Below are positions 6,846-10,997 of a stretch of 10,997 nucleotides of DNA, one piece after another; position 1 is the stretch's first letter; every line of letters starts with the position of its first letter. Position numbers and translations under genes: made by a program. The notes under the pieces were generated by a model. The model saw only the letters and a list, made by a program, of their open reading frames with translations, did no database searches and had not been told where the DNA came from. This stretch comes from an uncultured Eubacteriales bacterium (lineage in GTDB: Bacteria; Bacillota; Clostridia; Peptostreptococcales; Anaerovoracaceae), in contig CADBQT010000036.1 of the NCBI GenBank assembly GCA_902796875.1, positions 1-10,997 on the forward strand. The letters are read 5' to 3'.

Positions 6846-7760
6846 TTACTCTACCAGCGTACACACCAGGGTGTACTCGATCTCGTGGGCCTTGCTCATG
6901 GCCGTGGTGTCGGCGATGACCTTGAAGGCCTCGTTCAGATTCTTCACCGGGATCTCGAAGGTGGAATTTCCCGACCTGTTCACCGGCTCATACTTTTCCC
7001 CGTCCACCAGCATGTAGTCGTAGTTGGGGCTGGACCAGGTGACGGTCAGGGTGCCTTTGCCACCCTCCACCTTCATCTTCGCCGGGGTGTCGATGGAGGC
7101 CCGTCCGGTGCCTCCCTCCATGGCGATGTTCACCTGATACTCTCCGTCCTCCATAGCGTCCACGGCCTTGGCTTCTCCCGCAGCGCTCTCGGCGTCGGCG
7201 TTTTCATCTCCTGCTTCAGCCTCTGCGCCATCCTCTGCCTTTGCATCGGAGGCCGCAGCGCTTCCCGGGACCGCATCTCCCGGCTCCGGGTTGGACACGG
7301 TCACCTTGTGGTCGTACCAGTTGCCCTTGGTCCCGATGAGGGCCACGTCGAACTCCTGGTCCAGAGCGGGCACGGGGATGTCGAACCCGTAGACCTCCAT
7401 CTCATAGCCGTCGCTGTAGACCACCTTGTCCTTGGTGGGCTCGATCAGCTGGGCCCCGTCCTTGGCGGCGTCTTCCGCCGTGCCCGGGAAGAGGTTGGTG
7501 ATCTTCTTGGACGCCAGGGAGACGTGGATGGTCATCTTGCCGTCCTTGACCGTCAGCAGGCCTTTGCCTTCGTTGGCCTCGTTGACGTGAAACATGTTGC
7601 TGTCTGTGGTAAAGTCCGCCACGTAGGTGCCGTCGGCGATCCCCGGATCCGGCGTTTCGGTCCCTTCCTCCGTGCCGGAGCCGCAGCCGGCCAGCCCGAA
7701 GGCAAGCAGGATCCCCAGCACCATGACCGGGATGGCCAGTCCGAATCTTCTCTTACTCAT
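6846..7760 (-). CDS. Lipoprotein with two beta-type modules
   Basis: A 304-residue lipoprotein of unknown function. A basic start and hydrophobic segment lead to the lipobox LAGC with Cys26, so it should be lipid-anchored outside the membrane. Module A (about 42-155) begins DGTYVAD, contains MFHVNEAN, LTVKDGKMTIHV, FPGTAEDAA and FDIPVPALD, and ends NWYDHKV. An acidic Ala/Glu/Asp linker (about 157-203) follows. Module B (about 204-300) begins DGEYQVNI and contains GGTGRASI, WSSPNYDYMLVDGEKY, STFEIPV and ADTTAMSKAHEIEY. It shares both modules, in order, with the anchored protein at 2362-3495 but uses a lipid anchor and has no C-terminal span. From memory such modules recur in Firmicutes surface proteins, sometimes next to iron- or heme-type transporters; I cannot verify that here. 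GGAGAG lies upstream of the ATG. A terminator-like hairpin separates it from the exported CbiK gene. Confidence 0.87.
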   Translation of the reverse strand: MSKRRFGLAIPVMVLGILLAFGLAGCGSGTEEGTETPDPGIADGTYVADFTTDSNMFHVNEANEGKGLLTVKDGKMTIHVSLASKKITNLFPGTAEDAAKDGAQLIEPTKDKVVYSDGYEMEVYGFDIPVPALDQEFDVALIGTKGNWYDHKVTVSNPEPGDAVPGSAAASDAKAEDGAEAEAGDENADAESAAGEAKAVDAMEDGEYQVNIAMEGGTGRASIDTPAKMKVEGGKGTLTVTWSSPNYDYMLVDGEKYEPVNRSGNSTFEIPVKNLNEAFKVIADTTAMSKAHEIEYTLVCTLVE

Positions 7761-7772
7761 GATCTCTCCTTA

Positions 7773-7788
7773 CCGGTAAAAATACCGG
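7773..7788 (-). promoter_or_regulatory. Short hairpin abutting the lipoprotein ribosome site
   Basis: The transcript can fold CCGGTA-UUUU-UACCGG, a perfect 6-bp stem, just before the AAGGAG of the gene at 6846-7760. Its first four stem bases (7785-7788) are shared with the larger hairpin at 7785-7815, so the two cannot form fully at the same time. It also takes up the U-run of that hairpin. The arrangement could act as an alternative fold that spares the terminator. Confidence 0.4.
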
Positions 7789-7815
7789 CCGGCTCCCCAA
7801 GGGGCGGCCAGCCGG
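7777..7815 (-). terminator. Intercistronic terminator-like hairpin after the exported CbiK gene
   Basis: In the minus-strand transcript, CCGGCUGGC and the facing GCCGGCCGG pair, with one wobble, then CCC pairs with GGG across a bulge, giving a long GC-rich stem (7785-7815). UAUUUUUA follows (7777-7784). This has the form of an intrinsic terminator inside the operon. It would allow the first gene to be expressed more strongly than those downstream, or it could stabilise a processed 3' end. Confidence 0.55.
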
Positions 7816-7856
7816 CACGTTTATCATTACCTGACGTCGCTGTTTATATGGATTCT

Positions 7857-9083
7857 TTATTTGTTGATCACAGCGCCAGCGTGCTCGACGTAGAGCTTCT
7901 GGATGTCTGCGATCCGGCCCATGCCTTCGATCTGGCAGGAGACGTTTTCCTTGCCAAAGCCTTTGCCCGTGTCGACCGGCGCATCAGCACCCTCGACCTC
8001 GAACTCACCGCCGTTGGCGAAACCATAGTACCAGCTTCCCTCTTCATCGGCAGCCATGTCGTTGTTGGCGTGGTCACCGGCCACCAGCATCAGGGGACGC
8101 AGGACGACCTTGGTGTAGCCTGCCTCTTCCACAGCCTTCTTCACCTGGGGGAATGCGGTCTCTTCCGGAATGCCTTCAACGGTCCCGACGAAGACGTTCT
8201 TGTATCCCAGTTCTTCCATCTGCTTCTGCATCTGGCTGTAGGTCACGCTGGCTTCGTGGGACGTTCCGTGGCCCATGAGGACCAGAGCCGTTCCGTCTTC
8301 CGCCATGGCGTCGATGGAATCTGCGCCGGCAACTTTGACGGCCTCATCGACCACCGCCTTGGCAGCCGCTTCCTTATCCGCATTGATGACGGAAGCATCC
8401 GCGCCGACCTCGCCCAGCATGGGCTCTGCGATCTCGACGGACTCGAACTTATCCTTTACCTTTTCCACTGCTGCTACCAGCTCATCATACTCGGCGCCGT
8501 GCATCAGGTGAGTCGGCTGGACCACCAGGGTCTTGACGCCGTTGTCGACGGCTCTCTGGAGAGCCTGATCCATGTTGTCGATCTTCTCGCCGTCACGAGC
8601 CTGGATGTGGTTGATGATGATCTGCGCCGTGAACGCTCTTCTCACGGACCAGTCGGGATAGGCTTCGATCAGCGCCTTTTCCACGCCGCCGATGTCCTGG
8701 ACTCTGCTGTCGTTAAAGGACGTGCCGAAGCTGACCACCAGCAGTTCCTTTTCGCCGATCTCGTCGCCGTTCAAGGGATCGTCCTTGGACGCATCGCCGG
8801 TGTCATCGCCGAAGTATCCCGGATCATCCAGCTGCTCCTTCTGCTCGTCGGTCAGAGCGTCATAAGCCGCCTTGGCCGCCTCGCACTGGGCATCCGTGTC
8901 ATCGGTCCTCTCCTGGACCTGGATCGCCTCGATGGCTTCGTTGCATGCCGCCACCGCATCTGCGCCATTATCCGCCGGTTCCGCCTCTTCCGAGTCGCCG
9001 GAGCCGCCGCAGCCGGCCAGAGTCAGGCCGAGAGCAAACACCAGAGCCAGGCAGAGGACAATGAGTTTTCTGTAGTTTTTCAT
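7857..9083 (-). CDS. cbiK: Exported CbiK-like cobaltochelatase, lipoprotein
   Basis: A 408-residue lipoprotein with a complete CbiK fold outside the membrane. A hydrophobic signal segment leads to LAGC with Cys25. After an acidic spacer, residues about 43-88 form a predicted helical domain containing AAYDALTDEQKEQL, a pattern I associate with helical repeats of Firmicutes surface proteins. The CbiK part starts at ELLVVSFGTSFNDSR (113-127) and keeps VVQPTHLMHGAEYD, LMGHGTSHEAS with His272 and His276, FVGTVEGIPE with Glu303, and VAGDHANNDMAADEEGSW with His338, the full His-Glu-His metal set. The chosen ATG (9083) has AGGAGG seven bases upstream and opens a standard signal sequence; upstream in-frame ATGs at 9089 and 9125 fit worse. 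Exported CbiK proteins are known from Desulfovibrio (periplasmic, heme-binding), so metal or heme binding, scavenging or chelation at the surface are all possible. It is the first gene after the cobalamin riboswitch. Confidence 0.93.
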   Translation of the reverse strand: MKNYRKLIVLCLALVFALGLTLAGCGGSGDSEEAEPADNGADAVAACNEAIEAIQVQERTDDTDAQCEAAKAAYDALTDEQKEQLDDPGYFGDDTGDASKDDPLNGDEIGEKELLVVSFGTSFNDSRVQDIGGVEKALIEAYPDWSVRRAFTAQIIINHIQARDGEKIDNMDQALQRAVDNGVKTLVVQPTHLMHGAEYDELVAAVEKVKDKFESVEIAEPMLGEVGADASVINADKEAAAKAVVDEAVKVAGADSIDAMAEDGTALVLMGHGTSHEASVTYSQMQKQMEELGYKNVFVGTVEGIPEETAFPQVKKAVEEAGYTKVVLRPLMLVAGDHANNDMAADEEGSWYYGFANGGEFEVEGADAPVDTGKGFGKENVSCQIEGMGRIADIQKLYVEHAGAVINK

Positions 9084-9125
9084 GATCATACCTCCTGTGT
9101 GATAAATAATATGGTCGCAGAACAC

Positions 9126-9152
9126 AAAAGGCCTCGCAAACGGTGCAAAGCC
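9126..9152 (-). terminator. Intrinsic terminator, expression platform of the cobalamin riboswitch
   Basis: The transcript folds GGCUUUGCA-CCGUU-UGCGAGGCC, a 9-bp stem with two G-U pairs and a 5-nt loop (9130-9152), followed by UUUUGUGUU. It lies about 100 nt after the aptamer and 43 nt before the first start codon. CCUCAUGAGG just upstream offers alternative pairing for the GAGG of the stem. This fits a riboswitch that stops transcription when cobalamin is bound. The rest of the leader between 9153 and 9254 holds no gene that I can see. Confidence 0.65.
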
Positions 9153-9254
9153 TCATGAGGTATCATTCAGTATTACATCCGCCAGTGACTCGTGGCCGGG
9201 ACGAACGGACCCCCTTCCTGCTGGCAGGCCGGCGCTCTCATTCCCCCTCTATTC

Positions 9255-9497
9255 CCGACAGGCAGGTTTCCTGACTTACGGCCTTCGCTTCGTCCGCCTT
9301 CCCAGGATCTCTCCCAGTGGCTTCGGGCTGCGCCGGCGCCTTTGCCTTTGCCTCCCGGATGGACTCCGCCCCCGCCGCATACAGTGACGAGTTCGCGCAG
9401 GTTTCTCACCTGCTTCCCTATTACCCCCGCATCCGGACTCCCACCCTTTCGGAATCTCCCGAACCGTCCGGGAATACGGATGTGCGGCACCTGTCGG
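9255..9497 (-). ncRNA. Cobalamin (AdoCbl-type) riboswitch aptamer
   Basis: The conserved elements of the cobalamin riboswitch are present in order in the minus-strand transcript. GGGAAGCAGGTGAGAAACC (9400-9418) is the GAA-C-GGTGNGAA-CC core hairpin. GCCACTG lies at 9315-9321. The B12 box AAGTCAGGAAACCTGCC lies at 9261-9277. The closing helix P1 is a perfect 8-bp pairing of CCGACAGG (9490-9497) with CCTGTCGG (9255-9262), which fixes the ends. A promoter lies immediately upstream and a terminator downstream. It should repress the whole operon, from the exported CbiK gene to hemC, when cobalamin is plentiful. Confidence 0.97.
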
Positions 9498-9516
9498 TAT
9501 TTGTATTCGCAAAGGC

Positions 9517-9546
9517 ATTATAGCACAAAGCCCCCATCCCGTTCAA
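9517..9546 (-). promoter_or_regulatory. Extended -10 promoter of the riboswitch operon
   Basis: On the minus strand, TTGAAC (9541-9546) and TATAAT (9517-9522, full consensus) are 18 bases apart, with TGC before the -10 giving an extended -10 element. Transcription would begin near 9510, about a dozen bases before helix P1 of the riboswitch, which is exactly where a leader promoter is expected. Confidence 0.85.
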
Positions 9547-9580
9547 CGGATGATTTTATTCATCCGCCCGGTCTGGGGGC
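9530..9580 (-). terminator. Nested double hairpin, possible terminator of the small membrane protein gene
   Basis: Just after the stop codon at 9584, the transcript can pair GCCCCCA (9574-9580) with UGGGGGC (9530-9536). Inside that, CGGAUGA pairs with UCAUCCG across a 6-nt loop (9547-9566). UUUGUG follows the outer stem. It resembles a weak intrinsic terminator. The -35 element of the riboswitch promoter lies within the structure, so the DNA may also serve as a regulator site. Confidence 0.45.
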
Positions 9581-9583
9581 CGG

Positions 9584-9820
9584 CTACTCGTCCAGTCTTT
9601 TGATCTTTTTCTTCTCCCCCTGTTTCCCCTTCTGTCTGGCCTTTTTCTTCTCTTCCTCTGCCTTTGCTTTCGCCTCTTCCTCGGCCCGTTTCTCCTCGGC
9701 CGCCGCCTTGTCGGCCTTTCGCTGCTGGAAGGCCGCCTTAAAGAATCCTATGGCCACCGAGAGAAGGGCAAAGGCCAGAAGAAACACGATCACATAACCC
9801 AGCATGGCAAACTTGCTCAT
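9584..9820 (-). CDS. Small single-span membrane protein with charged coiled-coil tail
   Basis: A 78-residue protein with no recognised family. Residues about 4-30 form one hydrophobic span (GYVIVFLLAFALLSVAIGFF). The rest is a Lys/Glu/Ala-rich helix with repeats of the AEEEAKAK type, ending in a very basic GKQGEKKKIKRLDE. The pattern suggests an N-terminally anchored protein with a cytoplasmic coiled-coil tail. The start at 9820 has GGAGGAGA immediately upstream; a longer reading from 9892 begins inside the promoter region and is not supported. Composition is typical of real small membrane proteins rather than chance GC-rich frames. It is divergent from the murE-like gene and precedes the riboswitch operon on the same strand, but a separate promoter for that operon argues for an independent role. 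Confidence 0.75.
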   Translation of the reverse strand: MSKFAMLGYVIVFLLAFALLSVAIGFFKAAFQQRKADKAAAEEKRAEEEAKAKAEEEKKKARQKGKQGEKKKIKRLDE

Positions 9821-9844
9821 ATTCTCCTCCATTACGGTCTTTGA

Positions 9845-9873
9845 TTGAAATGGTTGGATATGTAGTGTATGAT
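9845..9873 (+). promoter_or_regulatory. Promoter for the murE-family gene
   Basis: TTGAAA (9845-9850) and TATGAT (9868-9873) each match consensus at 5 of 6 positions with an optimal 17-base spacer, in an AT-rich island of otherwise GC-rich DNA. The predicted start is near 9880, about 33 bases before the ATG at 9913. Confidence 0.8.
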
Positions 9874-9892
9874 ATGTAGGGAATTTTTGCAA
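9864..9892 (-). promoter_or_regulatory. Candidate minus-strand promoter for the small membrane protein
   Basis: On the minus strand, TTGCAA (9887-9892) and TACACT (9864-9869) stand 17 bases apart, each with 4 of 6 consensus matches. The -10 shares bases with the -10 of the plus-strand promoter, so the two could not be occupied at once. It is weaker than the plus-strand promoter and only a candidate. Confidence 0.35.
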
Positions 9893-9912
9893 GTGAAAGG
9901 ACGTATTGAATA

Positions 9913-10997
9913 ATGAAATTTGCTCAGTTATTTGAGTCTCTTAAATATGAGGTCCTGACCGGACCCGAAGCCGGTACGGGCGTTACCTGCGACCTTCAGA
10001 TCGACGACCTGGTCATGGACTCCAGGAAGGTGTCCCCCGGATCCCTCTTTGTGTGCATCCAGGGAGCCGCTTTCGACGGCCACAACTTCGCTGCCGATGT
10101 GGCAAAGGCTGGGGCCGCCGTCATCGTCATCGACCGGGATGTGGACCTTGACGCCATCGCCGAAGCCGGGAAAGAGGTTGCCGATAAAGAAGGCCTTTCC
10201 GGTGCTTCCGGTCCCGTGGTGGTTCGGGTAGAGAACAGCCGCTACGCCCTGGCCTGCCTTTCCGCGGCCTGGTTCGGCCACCCCGCCCGGGAGCTGACCA
10301 CCATCGGGATCACCGGCACCAAGGGAAAGACCACCACCACCTACATGGTCAAGTCCATTCTGGAGCGGACCGGCCACAAGGTGGGACTCATCGGCACCAT
10401 CGAAGCCATCGTCGGAGAAAAGTCCTACCCCGCTCCCAACACCACCCCCGAATCCTATACGGTCCAGAAGTATTTCCGGGAGATGGTGGATGCGGGCTGC
10501 GACTGCGTGGTCATGGAGGCTTCCTCACAGGGGTTCATGCTCCACCGGACGGCTGGGTTCATCTTCGACTACGGCATCTTCACCAACATCGAATCGGATC
10601 ACATCGGTCCCAACGAACACCGGGACTTCGATCACTATATGGCCTGCAAGAAGATGCTCCTCTCCCAGTGCCGGATCGGCATCGTCAACCGGGACGATCC
10701 CCACTTTGAGGAGATCATCGACGGCCACACCTGTGAGCTGGAGACCTACGGGCTCTCTCCGGAGGCGGACCTTAGGGCGGAGAACATGCAGCTGGTTTCC
10801 CATCCCGGATACCTGGGCATCTCCTACCAGGTGAGGGGTCTGATGGACTTCCCTGTGGAGATCGACATCCCTGGCAAGTTCAGCGTCTACAATTCCCTGA
10901 CGGCCATCGCCATCTGCCGCCACTTCCAGGTGAGCCCTGAGGACATCACCGCGGCCCTGGCGGACATCCGGGTCAAGGGAAGAGTGGAGCTCATCGA
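9913..10997 (+). CDS. murE: MurE-family UDP-MurNAc-tripeptide synthetase, 3' end outside window
   Basis: Mur ligase that adds the third amino acid to UDP-MurNAc-L-Ala-D-Glu in peptidoglycan precursor synthesis; cytosolic and ATP-dependent. 361 residues are visible of roughly 480-500. Domain 1 (about 1-125) has the MurE uridine-binding type sequence with VMDSRKVSPGSLFVCIQG. The central ATPase domain starts at TTIGITGTKGKTTT (129-142, P-loop), followed by PNTTPES, VMEASSQGF and FTNIESDHIGPNEH. The Lys that is carbamylated in Mur ligases is probably Lys246 in YMACKK. The motif that separates diaminopimelate from lysine addition lies beyond the window, so the amino-acid specificity is not settled. 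The ASSQ and DHIGPNEH wording differs from housekeeping MurE (often SSHAL and DHLDYHG), which hints at a clostridial paralogue. The start has a somewhat distant AAAGGA and a good promoter 40 bases upstream. Confidence 0.92.
   Translation, partial: MKFAQLFESLKYEVLTGPEAGTGVTCDLQIDDLVMDSRKVSPGSLFVCIQGAAFDGHNFAADVAKAGAAVIVIDRDVDLDAIAEAGKEVADKEGLSGASGPVVVRVENSRYALACLSAAWFGHPARELTTIGITGTKGKTTTTYMVKSILERTGHKVGLIGTIEAIVGEKSYPAPNTTPESYTVQKYFREMVDAGCDCVVMEASSQGFMLHRTAGFIFDYGIFTNIESDHIGPNEHRDFDHYMACKKMLLSQCRIGIVNRDDPHFEEIIDGHTCELETYGLSPEADLRAENMQLVSHPGYLGISYQVRGLMDFPVEIDIPGKFSVYNSLTAIAICRHFQVSPEDITAALADIRVKGRVELI

Noticed and set aside
9084..9125. Upstream in-frame start giving a 14-residue longer exported CbiK
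   Set aside because: The ATG at 9125 abuts the terminator U-run and has no ribosome site, while AGGAGG is placed seven bases before the ATG at 9083, which opens a standard signal sequence.
6795..9158. Open plus-strand frame of 787 codons spanning the antisense of two lipoprotein genes
   Set aside because: It crosses two genes and the hairpin-bearing gap between them. Composition is that of a shadow frame, and both opposing genes have signal peptides, lipoboxes and ribosome sites.
9261..9418. CRISPR or mobile-element repeats suggested by recurring cctg/cagg words
   Set aside because: These words are paired arms of the cobalamin riboswitch. No regularly spaced direct repeats, transposase or terminal inverted repeats occur in the window.
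9192..9797. Open frames on both strands over the riboswitch region
   Set aside because: The region carries the aptamer, promoter and the small membrane protein gene. The frames have Pro/Ser/Arg-rich composition and no initiation signal.

Overview
The window is GC-rich DNA that reads as a Gram-positive anaerobe of the Clostridia. The reasons are a cobalamin-riboswitch operon for the early anaerobic (cobalt-first) B12 pathway with CbiK and CbiL, a glutamyl-tRNA reductase fused to a precorrin-2 dehydrogenase domain, lipoproteins with a clean lipobox, strong AGGAGG-type ribosome binding sites, and sigma-A-like promoters. I cannot place it more finely from sequence alone.

Layout. Nearly everything from about 9.55 kb down to base 1 is one minus-strand transcription unit. 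It begins with an extended -10 promoter (9517-9546), a cobalamin riboswitch (about 9255-9497) and an intrinsic terminator as expression platform (9126-9152). The genes follow in transcription order: an exported CbiK-like lipoprotein (7857-9083); a lipoprotein with two beta-type modules (6846-7760); cbiL (6095-6796); an ABC ATPase (5217-6059); an ABC-2 permease (4486-5217); cytosolic cbiK (3563-4474); a membrane-anchored surface protein with the same two modules (2362-3495); a hemA/precorrin-2 dehydrogenase fusion (776-2362); and hemC (779 down past base 1, partial). Several junctions overlap by 1 or 4 nt (TAATG, ATGA). A strong hairpin with a U-run after the first gene may set its expression apart from the rest.

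Upstream of this operon, a small minus-strand gene encodes a 78-residue single-span membrane protein with a charged tail (9584-9820). It is divergent from a partial plus-strand murE-family gene (9913 to the window end). The 92-nt gap between them holds a near-consensus plus-strand promoter and a weaker minus-strand candidate that overlaps it.

How it fits together. HemA and HemC make the early tetrapyrrole. The Met8/SirC-like domain would oxidise precorrin-2 to sirohydrochlorin, cytosolic CbiK would insert cobalt, and CbiL would methylate C20. Mixed into the same B12-repressed unit are four envelope components: an exported chelatase-fold lipoprotein, two anchored proteins with a shared two-module architecture, and an export-type ABC transporter. 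My main hypothesis is an extracytoplasmic cobalt or tetrapyrrole handling system co-regulated with corrin synthesis. The genes and riboswitch are well supported; the function of the envelope part is inference.
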